A stretch of DNA of 17,564 bases from contig DJRC01000045.1 in the NCBI GenBank assembly GCA_002437735.1, forward strand, positions 1-17,564, given 5' to 3'. Positions 1-7,058 of the stretch are shown here, piece by piece. The position numbers were made by a program, and so were the translations under genes. How positions within the stretch are numbered: the first letter of the stretch is position 1; every line of letters starts with the position of its first letter. This stretch comes from Oscillospiraceae bacterium UBA6370 (GTDB lineage: Bacteria > Bacillota > Clostridia > Oscillospirales > Oscillospiraceae). Under the pieces are notes generated by a model. That model had not been told where the DNA came from and made no database searches. It saw only the letters and a list, made by a program, of their open reading frames with translations.

Positions 1-25
1 ATGGTTGTAAAGAGGTTCAGCGAAA

Positions 26-82
26 GTTTGTAAGGTTAATTTCCGCATTTCGCGAACGCTCCCTGAATTTAATCTTACAAAC
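26..82. repeat. Imperfect inverted repeat upstream of the methyltransferase gene
   Basis: Bases 26-39 (GTTTGTAAGGTTAA) are matched by bases 69-82 read in reverse complement, with a single G/T wobble over 14 positions and a 29-base spacer. No T-run follows either arm, so it is not a normal intrinsic terminator. It lies upstream of the predicted promoter at 155-183, so it is probably the end of an upstream transcript, a protein binding site or a remnant of an element end. I see no convincing gene in bases 1-241: a short open frame enters from the left edge but is not recognisable. Confidence 0.5.
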
Positions 83-154
83 CGGAAGTTACCTTTGCAA
101 GTGAGCAAATATAGCGAATGTTCCGTCGAACGGCGGCGAGGAGAGAAGTTTCGA

Positions 155-183
155 TGGACAAGCCCCGGTGCGTTTGCTATACT
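155..183 (+). promoter_or_regulatory. Predicted sigma-A-type promoter of the RNA methyltransferase gene
   Basis: A -35 box TGGACA (155-160) and a -10 box TATACT (178-183) are separated by 17 bases, and the TGC just before the -10 box makes it an extended -10. Transcription would start near base 190, giving a leader of about 50 nt. Because the promoter lies inside the longer open frame that begins at a TTG at base 95, it supports the downstream ATG at 242 as the true start. Confidence 0.65.
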
Positions 184-241
184 GAGAGCAGAATTTCCGC
201 TCTTGCCGGCTTGTTCCGGCGAGGGGAGAGGAGTCGAGACT

Positions 242-1069
242 ATGCCGCACATCATCGAAGTGACTGACCTAACTGCGCCGGAGTTGGACGTCTACGCCCG
301 CCTAACCGAGGCGCAGCTGCGAAACCGTCTGGAGCCGGACAAGGGCGTTTTCATTGCTGAGAGCCCCAAGGTCATCACCACCGCGCTCGACGCGGGCTAT
401 GAACCGCTCTCGCTTTTGATGGAGCGACGGCACATTGAGGGCGACGCGCAGTCCATTCTCGCGCGCTGCGGAGAGATCCCGGTCTACACCGCCGAACGCG
501 AAACGCTCGCACGGCTGACGGGCTTTGAGCTCACGCGCGGGGTGCTGTGCGCCATGCGCCGGCCAAGGCTCCAGAGCGTGGAGGAGGTCTGCGCGAGAGC
601 GCGGCGCGTGGCGGTGCTCGAGGGCATCGTAGACCACACAAATGTGGGGGCGATCTTCCGCTCGGCGGCGGCGCTCGGTATCGACGCGGTGCTGGTGACG
701 CCGACCTGCTGCGACCCCTTTTACCGCCGCGCGGTGCGCGTGAGCATGGGCACGGTCTTTCAGGTGCCGTGGGCGCGCATCGGTGAGGAGGCTGCCGATT
801 GGCCGCAAAAGGGCATCGAGCGTCTGCACGCGCTTGGCTTTCGGACTGCGGCGATGGCGCTGACGGACGACTCCGTAAGCATTGACGATGCGCGGCTCGC
901 TGCCGAGCCGCAGCTGGCGATCGTGCTCGGTACGGAGGGCGACGGCCTTTCGCCGCGCACCATTGCCGCGTGCGACTACACGGTGAAGATCCCCATGGCG
1001 CACGGCGTGGATTCGCTCAACGTGGCGGCGGCGAGCGCCGTGGCGTTTTGGCAGCTTCGGGCGAAATGA
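242..1069 (+). CDS. SpoU/TrmH-family RNA 2'-O-ribose methyltransferase
   Basis: A 275-residue SPOUT-class, SAM-dependent methyltransferase that should add a methyl group to a ribose 2'-OH in tRNA or rRNA in the cytoplasm. The three SpoU motifs are visible: the N-x-G-x-x-x-R stretch around residues 134-140 (catalytic Arg140), LGTEGDGL at 229-236, and IPM followed by SLNV at 250-261, which form the knotted SAM site. The first ~110 residues resemble the small substrate-binding domain found in TrmH/RlmB relatives. The start at 242 is chosen because AGGAG lies 8 bases upstream and the promoter at 155-183 lies within the longer frame. The gene stands alone and ends in a bidirectional terminator. 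The family is certain; which nucleotide it modifies cannot be read from the sequence, so no symbol is given. Confidence 0.92.
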   Translation: MPHIIEVTDLTAPELDVYARLTEAQLRNRLEPDKGVFIAESPKVITTALDAGYEPLSLLMERRHIEGDAQSILARCGEIPVYTAERETLARLTGFELTRGVLCAMRRPRLQSVEEVCARARRVAVLEGIVDHTNVGAIFRSAAALGIDAVLVTPTCCDPFYRRAVRVSMGTVFQVPWARIGEEAADWPQKGIERLHALGFRTAAMALTDDSVSIDDARLAAEPQLAIVLGTEGDGLSPRTIAACDYTVKIPMAHGVDSLNVAAASAVAFWQLRAK

Positions 1070-1093
1070 GGACTGAATACCAAAGCCTATAAG

Positions 1094-1129
1094 AAAACGC
1101 TCCGACCGATTTTCGGTCGGAGCGTTTTT
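1094..1129. terminator. Bidirectional intrinsic terminator between convergent genes
   Basis: A 12-bp perfect GC-rich stem (1098-1109 with 1113-1124) has a 3-base TTT loop. It is flanked by AAAA on the left and TTTTT on the right, so it has a U-tract when transcribed in either direction. It serves the methyltransferase gene on the plus strand and the NhaC-family gene, which ends at 1161, on the minus strand. Confidence 0.9.
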
Positions 1130-1160
1130 ATCGGTGGAAGCAGTGTGCAAAGCCTTGTGC

Positions 1161-2669
1161 TCAAGCGGCCTTCCTGCTCTGCACGGAGCGGATGACCAGC
1201 AGCGTGCCGATGACCAGGACCACGCCGATGGCGAGGCTGATGACCACATTGCGGACGAACGCCGCGATGATGTAGTTCACAAAGCAGATGGCAGCCACGG
1301 TGACGGCGTAGGGGATCTGCGTGGAGACGTGGTCGATGTGGTTGCAGTTCGCACCGGCGGATGCCATGATGGTGGTGTCGGAGATGGGGGAGCAGTGGTC
1401 GCCGCAGACCGCACCGGCGAGGCAGGCGGAGATGCCCATGATCTGCAGGTCGGGAGCCGCGTTGAAGATGGGCAGCACGATGGGGATGAGGATGCCGAAG
1501 GTGCCCCAGCTCGTGCCAGTGGCGAAGGCCAGCAGGCAGGCAACCACGAAGATGATAGCGGGCAGCAGCATGAAGAGGCCTTCGGACGCCTGCTTCATCA
1601 GACCCTCCACATAATCGGCGGCGCCGAGGAGACCCGTCATGCTCTTGAGGGAGACAGCGAAGGTGAGGATCAGAATGGCGGGGACCATGGCGTTGAAGCC
1701 CTTGGTCATGCAGCCCATAGCGCCCTTGAAGGTGATGACACGGCGCGCGCAGAGGTAGATGATGGACAGGACCAGCGCGATCAACGCGCCCCAGGGCAGG
1801 CCCACAAAGGCATCGGTATCACCGAAGGCTGCGATGAAGTCGCCCGCGTTGGTCTCGGGATCCCAGAAGCCGCCGACGTAAATCAGACCGATGACGCAGA
1901 AGATGATGAGCAGGATGATGGGAATGAGCATATCCCACATATTCGCGCGGGAGGAGCCCTCCTCGTGCTCGTCGCTCAGCGCGCCGAGGTCGCCGGTCTG
2001 GGCAGCCTTGAGCTCTGCCGCGGCCATGGGACCGTAGTCCACGCCGAGAACGACCATGGTGATAACGAACACGATGGTGAGCAGAGAGTAGAAGTTATAG
2101 GGAATGGCCTCAATGAAGAGCTGGATGCCGGACACGCCGGTGTCGAGCTTCGCGGCGACGCCGGAGACGGCGGCCGCCCACGAGGAGATCGGCGCGATCA
2201 TGCAGATCGGCGCGGCGGTCGCATCGATGAGGTAGGCGAGCTTCACGCGGGAGATCTTCTGGCTGTCGGTCACGGGCGTCATGACGGAGCCGACGGTGAG
2301 GCAGTTGAAGTAGTCGTCGATGAAGATCAACACGCCGAGGGCGAAAGTGGCGAGCAGAGCGCCGGCCTTGGAGTGAATGTGGCTCGCGGCCCAGCGGCCG
2401 AACGCGGCGGAGCCGCCGGTGGCGTTGACGAGCGCGACCATCACGCCGAGGATCACAAGGAAGAGGAAGATGCCGGCGTTGTCGGCAATGGCAGCGGTCA
2501 GACCGTCGTTGATGATGGTGTCGAGCGCGCCGATGGGGCTGAAGTCCGTGGCGAGCAGGGCGCCGACGACGATGCCGATGAAGAGGGAGGAGTAGGTCTC
2601 CTTCGTCAGCAGGGCAAGGCCGATGGCGACGATCGGGGGAACGAGGGACCAGAAGGTGTTGACAAACAT
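1161..2669 (-). CDS. NhaC-family transporter, predicted lysine importer
   Basis: A 502-residue polytopic membrane protein of the Na+/H+ antiporter NhaC family (ion transporter superfamily), with about 11-12 hydrophobic segments. Typical family stretches are visible, such as the LIFIDDYFNCLTVGS region with its acidic pair in a membrane segment, and the ISSWAAAVSG and GTSWGTFGI segments. Members are usually annotated as sodium/proton antiporters, but the lysine riboswitch directly upstream argues that this one moves lysine, probably with Na+ or H+. Comparative work on lysine regulons has assigned NhaC-superfamily proteins (called LysW) as candidate lysine transporters. The start at 2669 has AAAGGAG 8 bases upstream; a longer frame from a TTG at 2699 overlaps the attenuator's T-run and is less likely. 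It is monocistronic and ends at the shared terminator at 1094-1129. Family certain, substrate inferred from the riboswitch. Confidence 0.93.
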   Translation of the reverse strand: MFVNTFWSLVPPIVAIGLALLTKETYSSLFIGIVVGALLATDFSPIGALDTIINDGLTAAIADNAGIFLFLVILGVMVALVNATGGSAAFGRWAASHIHSKAGALLATFALGVLIFIDDYFNCLTVGSVMTPVTDSQKISRVKLAYLIDATAAPICMIAPISSWAAAVSGVAAKLDTGVSGIQLFIEAIPYNFYSLLTIVFVITMVVLGVDYGPMAAAELKAAQTGDLGALSDEHEEGSSRANMWDMLIPIILLIIFCVIGLIYVGGFWDPETNAGDFIAAFGDTDAFVGLPWGALIALVLSIIYLCARRVITFKGAMGCMTKGFNAMVPAILILTFAVSLKSMTGLLGAADYVEGLMKQASEGLFMLLPAIIFVVACLLAFATGTSWGTFGILIPIVLPIFNAAPDLQIMGISACLAGAVCGDHCSPISDTTIMASAGANCNHIDHVSTQIPYAVTVAAICFVNYIIAAFVRNVVISLAIGVVLVIGTLLVIRSVQSRKAA

Positions 2670-2697
2670 GAGGGATTCTCCTTTCGTGCGTCTGCAC

Positions 2698-2735
2698 AAA
2701 AAATTTAAGTCATGATGCTTCCATCATGACTTAAA
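2698..2735 (-). terminator. Riboswitch-controlled attenuator terminator
   Basis: A perfect 14-bp stem (2704-2717 with 2722-2735) has a 4-base loop and is followed on the minus strand by six T residues (2698-2703). It lies between the lysine aptamer and the transporter start codon. The 3' arm of this stem can instead pair with the copy of GTCATGAT at the 3' edge of the aptamer (2776-2783 on the plus strand as ATCATGAC), which would form an antiterminator. Predicted outcome: lysine bound, early stop; lysine absent, read-through. Confidence 0.93.
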
Positions 2736-2774
2736 CACAACACCCTTTGCAAATACGCTTACCGGTCGTATTTC

Positions 2775-2943
2775 GATCATGACAGCTCTCCGCCTTTCGG
2801 CGACAGTCCGACGGATGTTATCCCCCGGCCCGGTGAACGCACGCACAGGAATCCGTGTGTCCCCTCGGCGGCCGCCCCTTTCACCCTCCGGTTCCTGCCG
2901 GTCATGCAGAGCTACTGATGTTGGCCGCGCCTCTATCAAGACT
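2775..2943 (-). promoter_or_regulatory. Lysine riboswitch (L-box) aptamer
   Basis: Read on the minus strand, this leader holds the conserved lysine riboswitch blocks in the right order: AGAGGCGC near the 5' side, an AGTA element, GGTGAAAGGGGC followed by CGCCGAGGGG, then GGACTGTC and GGAGAGCTGTC around a short hairpin. The P1 stem can form between GATAG (2933-2937 on the plus strand) and CTGTC (2781-2785). The promoter, aptamer, terminator and start codon follow one another in the standard attenuation layout. A 7-bp hairpin (2751-2757 with 2767-2773) sits between aptamer and terminator. The call rests on recognised conserved blocks; a covariance search with the Rfam Lysine model would confirm it. 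Confidence 0.92.
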
Positions 2944-2959
2944 TATTAAAAACAAGGAC

Positions 2960-2987
2960 AGTATACACCCTTGCCGCGTTTTGTCAA
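2960..2987 (-). promoter_or_regulatory. Strong sigma-A-type promoter of the lysine-riboswitch leader
   Basis: On the minus strand a perfect TTGACA (2982-2987) is followed after 16 bases by TATACT (2960-2965). Transcription would start near 2953, just 5' of the aptamer, so the first structure made is the lysine sensor. The leader from this start to the ATG at 2669 is about 280 nt and contains no gene of its own. Confidence 0.85.
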
Positions 2988-3053
2988 GAGAAAATGTAAA
3001 ATTTTTGTGTCTTTTTTTGGCTATTCCGCGAATTCCGCGGCTTTCAGCGGGCT

Positions 3054-4193
3054 TCAGCTCCGCGGGCTCATGCAGAAGCCGCGCGCGAGATAGTGCCCTA
3101 GCATCTGCACAAAGGTCACATGGCCCACGTCCTCGCCCGCGAGGATGGGCAGTTCGGCGACCGTGTTCTCCGCCGCGTCGCGCACTGTGAGCTGCCCGAG
3201 CATATCGCCCGCGTATACCGGTGCGGCGACGCTTTCCGCCAGCGTGACCTCCTTCGTCAGACCGTTTGCGAGCGCCTTTTCCACCAGCAGGGCGTTCTCG
3301 CTCGTGAGCACCGGCTGCACCGTGCCGCGCACGCCGAGCGTCACCGGTACGGGCGGCAGCACCTCGTCGGGCGTGACGGTCACGAGAGACCAGGTCGAAA
3401 AGCCGTAGTTGAGCAGGCCCTTGGCGTCGGAGAAGCGCTCGTCGCTCGTCTTGCCCTTGAGCACGACCGCGATGAGCTCCATGCCGTTTTTCTCCGCCGT
3501 GGCGCTCAAGCAGTAGCCCGCCGAGCCGGTCGAGCCGGTCTTGAGACCGGTCGCGCCGTCGTAGAAGCGGATGAGCTTATTCGTGTTCACGAGCATGGAT
3601 TCTCCGCCGCGCAGGGAATCCATCCAAACCGTCGTGAACTGACGGATGTCGGGGTGCCGGAGGATCAGCTCGCGCGACATGAGCGCAATGTCATAGGCGC
3701 TCGTGAGATGCCCCTCGGCGGGCAGGCCCGTGCAGTTGACGAAGTGCGTGTCGTTCATGCCGAGCTCCTGCGCCCGCGTGTTCATGCGCTCCACGAAGGC
3801 GTCCTCGCTGCCGGCGAGATGCTCGGCGAGCGCTACCGCCGCGTCGTTGCCCGAGACGATGCACACGGCTTTGAGCAGGTCGCGCACCGTCATCTGCTCG
3901 TTCTCCTTGAGCCAGATCTGGCTGCCGCCCATGCCCGCCGCGTGCGCCGAGCCCGTCACCACGTCGTCATAGGAGAGCGCGCCGGAGTCGATGGCCTCCA
4001 TCACCAGCAGCAGTGTCATGATCTTCGTCACGCTCGCCGGCTCGCGCGGCGTGTGTTCATCCTGCGCGAAGAGCACCGTGCCGGTCTGTTTTTCCATCAG
4101 CAGCGCGCTCGGACAGCTCACCGCCGGCCCCGCCGCCGCGGCGCTGACGCACAGGGCGAAGGCTGCCAGCAGAGAAAATGCCGTTCGTTTCAT
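3054..4193 (-). CDS. Serine-type D-Ala-D-Ala carboxypeptidase (low-molecular-weight PBP, DacF/PBP5-like)
   Basis: A 379-residue secreted penicillin-binding protein of peptidase family S11. It removes the terminal D-alanine from peptidoglycan pentapeptides outside the membrane. Its N-terminus (residues 1-22) is a Sec signal peptide ending in an Ala-rich stretch. The three active-site motifs are intact: SVTK with the nucleophile Ser54, SGN at 114-116 and KTG at 218-220. The C-terminal ~110 residues form the beta-rich PBP5-type domain; the extreme C-terminus is a modest amphipathic stretch rather than a clear anchor. The start at 4193 is chosen because AAGGAG lies 8 bases upstream; an earlier GTG at 4202 overlaps that site. 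No intrinsic terminator with a T-run was found after the stop, so transcripts may run into the riboswitch leader. Whether it acts in vegetative growth or sporulation cannot be told here. Confidence 0.94.
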   Translation of the reverse strand: MKRTAFSLLAAFALCVSAAAAGPAVSCPSALLMEKQTGTVLFAQDEHTPREPASVTKIMTLLLVMEAIDSGALSYDDVVTGSAHAAGMGGSQIWLKENEQMTVRDLLKAVCIVSGNDAAVALAEHLAGSEDAFVERMNTRAQELGMNDTHFVNCTGLPAEGHLTSAYDIALMSRELILRHPDIRQFTTVWMDSLRGGESMLVNTNKLIRFYDGATGLKTGSTGSAGYCLSATAEKNGMELIAVVLKGKTSDERFSDAKGLLNYGFSTWSLVTVTPDEVLPPVPVTLGVRGTVQPVLTSENALLVEKALANGLTKEVTLAESVAAPVYAGDMLGQLTVRDAAENTVAELPILAGEDVGHVTFVQMLGHYLARGFCMSPRS

Positions 4194-4246
4194 GGGATGC
4201 ACTCCTTTTTATGTCCTTTGCCCCATCCTATGCCGCCCGCCGGGGG

Positions 4247-4275
4247 CATATACGGAAAACTGTGCCGGCAGGCAA
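4247..4275 (-). promoter_or_regulatory. Possible promoter of the D,D-carboxypeptidase gene
   Basis: On the minus strand TTGCCT (4270-4275) and TATATG (4247-4252) are spaced by 17 bases, about 55 bases upstream of the start codon. Both boxes are imperfect. It lies back to back with the tRNA promoter (4284-4312) on the other strand. Confidence 0.4.
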
Positions 4276-4283
4276 ATTTCGCC

Positions 4284-4312
4284 TTGCATTGCGCGGGGAA
4301 GTCTGCTATAAT
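4284..4312 (+). promoter_or_regulatory. Promoter of the tRNA-Gly gene
   Basis: TTGCAT (4284-4289) and a perfect TATAAT (4307-4312) are separated by 17 bases, with TGC before the -10 box giving an extended -10. The predicted start is about 5 bases before the mature 5' end of the tRNA, as expected for a stand-alone tRNA gene with a very short leader. Confidence 0.85.
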
Positions 4313-4323
4313 AGCCTCACTTT

Positions 4324-4397
4324 GCAGGGTTAGTACATCGGTAGTGCATCGGCTTCCCAAGCCGAGAAGGCGGGTTCGATTCCCGTACCCTGCTCCA
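4324..4397 (+). tRNA. tRNA-Gly (anticodon CCC)
   Basis: A 74-nt cloverleaf folds without gaps. The acceptor stem pairs GCAGGGT (4324-4330) with ACCCTGC, followed by discriminator T and an encoded CCA. The D arm pairs GTAC with GTGC. The anticodon stem pairs TCGGC with GCCGA around the loop TTCCCAA, giving anticodon CCC, which reads GGG glycine codons. The T arm has the standard GTTCGATTC. The gene has its own promoter and terminator, and it is a single tRNA, not part of a cluster. Confidence 0.96.
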
Positions 4398-4434
4398 AAA
4401 AAGAGGCGGCTTGCACGGCAAGCCGCCTCTTTTT
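4398..4434. terminator. Bidirectional intrinsic terminator (tRNA-Gly and opp-type operon)
   Basis: A 12-bp perfect stem (4403-4414 with 4418-4429) has a 3-base loop. Five A residues precede it and five T residues follow it, so it works in both directions. On the plus strand it starts right after the tRNA CCA end. On the minus strand it abuts the stop codon of the DUF3810 gene, the last gene of the transport operon. Confidence 0.92.
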
Positions 4435-5513
4435 CACTTGAAGTACGCCACCAGCAGGTCAACGCAGGCACCGTAGCTCTTGACGCCGATGGTGCCGTAG
4501 CTTTTGAGAAAGCCGTCGTAGACGGCGTTGGAGACTGTGTCCACCGGACCCTCGAACTGTGCCCAGTAGGCATTGGACGCGCGCAGGTCGGCGACTACAC
4601 GCTCGTCGAGCGTTTCGCGCACGGCGTGCCCGCGCTCCGCGTCGGCGGAATAGAGCGCGTTGGCAAGATAAATGTAGCCCGACAGCGCGCCCGCGTAGCG
4701 GTAGGCGGCGTCGTCGCAGCGCAGCGACGAGAGCACCGAGAGAAAATTGCACTCCTGCTCGCTGGCGATACCGCGGCGGTGAGCGAGCTCGTGCGCGACG
4801 GTGGTGGGCAGCGTCGCGGCGGGGAAATCGACGTTTACGTTGCACTCGCCCGTGAACGGGAAGTAGAAGCCGGTGAAGCCCATCGCGCTCATCACGCGGG
4901 AAAAGCGCATGGCCTTGGGCGGCACGTCGGTCATTTCGAGGAACGGAAACTCCTCATACAGATTTTCATAGATCTTCGGCGCGTAGGCGAGGATCTCCGC
5001 GCGGTCGCCGGCAAAGGCGCTGTCTGCGGCGCGGGGGACGTCTCCGGCGTATTCGTTCACCAGCGCGGCGAATTGCCGCGTCACGCGATCGAGGTCGTCG
5101 ACGGTGACCGGCTCGACGGCGAGTCCGCTTTTTTCGGTGAAGCTGTCGGCGTAGTAATTCGCGCCCCAGAGCAGGCAGAAGAGAACATAAACCGACGCGA
5201 CGGCGTTGACCAGACCCAGCATGAGCGCATAGACCGTGCCGCCCCTGCGGCGGCTGCACACAACGGCGCGCACACCCAGCACGAGAAAGGCGAGGAAGCC
5301 CAGCGCCGCAAGGACGTACAGACTCTCCGCGACAGAGAAGGGCACGCGCTCGCAGAGCCGCCCAATCGTGCGCCGCAGCGGATTCGTGAAGCCCTCCGTC
5401 AAGGCGTTCATGGCGGCGCGACTGCGCCGCACAAGCAGAAAGGCCGCCAGAAGTGCGAGATCCACGAGCAGCCAGAGATGCAGTTTTTTGTAACGGGAAA
5501 ACAAGGCTTTCAT
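4434..5513 (-). CDS. DUF3810 family membrane protein, predicted zinc metallopeptidase
   Basis: A 359-residue protein with three hydrophobic segments near residues 11-29, 62-85 and 96-119, then a soluble domain of about 240 residues. That domain carries HELAH at 241-245 followed by GIASEQE, the HExxH plus downstream acidic residue pattern of a zincin active site, and matches the DUF3810 family as I know it. The substrate is unknown. Its start lies only 4 nt after the stop of the upstream ATPase gene and has no clear Shine-Dalgarno sequence of its own, so translation is probably coupled. Being last in a peptide-type ABC operon, it may process peptides or a membrane protein at the cell surface, but this is inference. 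It ends against a strong terminator. Confidence 0.85.
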   Translation of the reverse strand: MKALFSRYKKLHLWLLVDLALLAAFLLVRRSRAAMNALTEGFTNPLRRTIGRLCERVPFSVAESLYVLAALGFLAFLVLGVRAVVCSRRRGGTVYALMLGLVNAVASVYVLFCLLWGANYYADSFTEKSGLAVEPVTVDDLDRVTRQFAALVNEYAGDVPRAADSAFAGDRAEILAYAPKIYENLYEEFPFLEMTDVPPKAMRFSRVMSAMGFTGFYFPFTGECNVNVDFPAATLPTTVAHELAHRRGIASEQECNFLSVLSSLRCDDAAYRYAGALSGYIYLANALYSADAERGHAVRETLDERVVADLRASNAYWAQFEGPVDTVSNAVYDGFLKSYGTIGVKSYGACVDLLVAYFK

Positions 5514-5517
5514 GGCG

Positions 5518-6249
5518 TCAGTCGGCGGCGGAGAGCAGCTCGCGCGTGTAGGCGTGCTGCGGGTGGTCGAAAAGCTCCTGCACCGTGTTTTGCTCCACGA
5601 TGCGGCCGTCCTTCATCACCATCACGCGGTCGCAGAGCTGATAGACCACGTTGAGGTCGTGCGAGATAAAGAGGAACGAGATGCCCAGCTCATCGCACAC
5701 CGAGCGCATGAGCTCCAGAATCTGCCGCTGGATGGTCACGTCGAGCGCGCTGACCGGCTCGTCGGCAATGATGAGCCGAGGCTTTTGGATGAGCGCTACC
5801 CCGATGGAAACACGCTGGCGCTGCCCGCCGGAAAGCTCGTTCGGCCTGCGCGTCAGGCACTCGGCGGGCAGGCCGACCTTTTCGGCGATCTCCGCGACGC
5901 GGCGGCGCCGCTCGGCGGCGTCGTACTTGCCGTAAATGCGCAGCGGCTCCTCCAAGCTCCAGCCGACGGTGTAAGCGGGATTGAGCGAGGAGTAGGGGTC
6001 TTGAAAGATCATCTGCGGGCGCTTGGTGTAGTGGATGATCTCGCCCGTGTGGGTCTTGACCAGACCGAGGATATTTTTCACCAGCGTTGTTTTGCCGGTG
6101 CCGCTCTCGCCCACAAGCCCCAAGATCTCGCCGCGGCGGAGCGTGAAGCTCACGTCGTGCAGTACGGTATGGTCGTGCCGCCGCCCATGCTCATCGGTGT
6201 CGCGGTACCAGCTTGTAAGGCTTTTGACTTCTAAAACAAGGTTGTCCAT
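5518..6249 (-). CDS. Peptide/nickel-type ABC transporter ATP-binding protein (OppF/DppF/NikE-like)
   Basis: A 243-residue ATPase that would power uptake with the neighbouring ATPase and two permeases. Walker A is GESGTGKTT at 47-55, the Q-loop follows at FQDPYSS, the signature is LSGGQRQR at 139-146, and Walker B is LIIADEP at 159-165. It lacks the ~80-residue C-terminal extension common in OppF/DppF and is closer in length to NikE. The start at 6249 has AGAGG 8 bases upstream and lies 4 nt after the stop of the preceding gene; a longer frame to 6351 overlaps that gene and has a low-complexity Ser/Pro/Arg start, so it was rejected. Function as an ABC ATPase is certain; the substrate is not. 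Confidence 0.92.
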   Translation of the reverse strand: MDNLVLEVKSLTSWYRDTDEHGRRHDHTVLHDVSFTLRRGEILGLVGESGTGKTTLVKNILGLVKTHTGEIIHYTKRPQMIFQDPYSSLNPAYTVGWSLEEPLRIYGKYDAAERRRRVAEIAEKVGLPAECLTRRPNELSGGQRQRVSIGVALIQKPRLIIADEPVSALDVTIQRQILELMRSVCDELGISFLFISHDLNVVYQLCDRVMVMKDGRIVEQNTVQELFDHPQHAYTRELLSAAD

Positions 6250-6253
6250 GGCG

Positions 6254-7036
6254 TTAACCTCTGCGCACGCGGCGCGGGATGGCGTTGATGAGCTCGGCGG
6301 TGTAGGGGTGCTGCGGCGCGGTGAAAAGCTGCTCGGGCGCGCCCTCCTCAACGATGTGACCGCGCTGCATCACGGCAACGCGCGAGCAGATACGCCGCAC
6401 GACCTGCAAATTGTGCGAGATGAGCAGCATCGAGATGCCGCGCTCCCGGTTGAGACGGCGGAGCAGCGCGAGGATCTGTGCCTGCACGGTCACGTCGAGC
6501 GCGGTGGTCGGCTCGTCGAGCAGCAGCAGATGCGGATCGGTGACGATGGCTGCGGCGATCATCACGCGCTGGAGCTGACCGCCGGAGCACTCGTGCGGGT
6601 ACTTGCGGTAAATTTCCTCCGGCGCGGGGAGGTCCACATCGCGCAGTGCCTCGAGCGCACGCGCGCGGCGCTGCTCCTTCGTCAGCTGCGTGTGGACGGC
6701 CAGCGCCTCCTCGACCTGCGGGCCGATGCGCATGAGCGGGTCCATCGCGGTCATCGGCTCTTGAAAGACCACGCCGAGCTCGCGGCCCTGGATGGTGCGC
6801 AGCTCCGCGCGCGGCAGGCGCAGGATATCGCGCCCGTCGAAGCGCACCTCGCCGGAGAGCGCGACCTTTTTGCGCTCGATGAGGCCCGAGAGCGTCATGG
6901 CGGTCACGGTCTTGCCGCTGCCGCTCTCGCCCACAAGCCCGACAACCTCGCCGTCGCGGATGGTCAGGTCGATGCCCGCCACGGCCTCGCGCGAGGCGCC
7001 GTGAAAGCGGACGTGCAGAGCATGGATCTCGACCAT
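6254..7036 (-). CDS. Peptide/nickel-type ABC transporter ATP-binding protein (OppD/DppD/NikD-like)
   Basis: A 260-residue ATPase, the partner of the next gene. Walker A is GESGSGKT at 36-43, the Q-loop is FQEPMTAMDP, the signature is CSGGQLQR at about 150-157 (Cys in place of the usual Leu or Phe), Walker B is LLLLDEP at 170-176, and the switch histidine is in ISHNLQ. Like its partner it is short, ending just after the PYTAEL motif where longer OppD proteins continue into a cysteine-rich tail. The start has AAGGAG 8 bases upstream. The gene lies 22 nt after the oppC-like gene in the same operon. Confidence 0.92.
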   Translation of the reverse strand: MVEIHALHVRFHGASREAVAGIDLTIRDGEVVGLVGESGSGKTVTAMTLSGLIERKKVALSGEVRFDGRDILRLPRAELRTIQGRELGVVFQEPMTAMDPLMRIGPQVEEALAVHTQLTKEQRRARALEALRDVDLPAPEEIYRKYPHECSGGQLQRVMIAAAIVTDPHLLLLDEPTTALDVTVQAQILALLRRLNRERGISMLLISHNLQVVRRICSRVAVMQRGHIVEEGAPEQLFTAPQHPYTAELINAIPRRVRRG

Positions 7037-7058
7037 GGGGGTATCTCCTTTCTGAAAA

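Noticed and set aside
95..241. N-terminal extension of the methyltransferase starting at a TTG at base 95
   Set aside because: The extension spans the predicted promoter and the ribosome binding site of the ATG at 242, and its composition does not look like a domain.
302..1249. Minus-strand open frame of 315 codons opposite the methyltransferase
   Set aside because: It passes through the bidirectional terminator and both convergent gene ends, and has no family signature.
1134..2708. Long plus-strand open frame of 524 codons antisense to the NhaC-family gene
   Set aside because: Its product is rich in Asp, Gly, Glu and His with no hydrophobic pattern or motif. It mirrors the GC-rich coding of the transporter and also covers its attenuator.
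3026..3040. Hairpin CCGCG/CGCGG downstream of the D,D-carboxypeptidase gene, considered as its terminator
   Set aside because: On the gene's strand it is followed by an A-rich stretch rather than a T-run, so it is not a usual intrinsic terminator.
3120..5654. Very long plus-strand open frame of 844 codons
   Set aside because: It runs through the D,D-carboxypeptidase gene, the tRNA-Gly and the DUF3810 gene on the other strand and has an Arg/His/Ala-rich product. No single gene could include a tRNA and its terminator.
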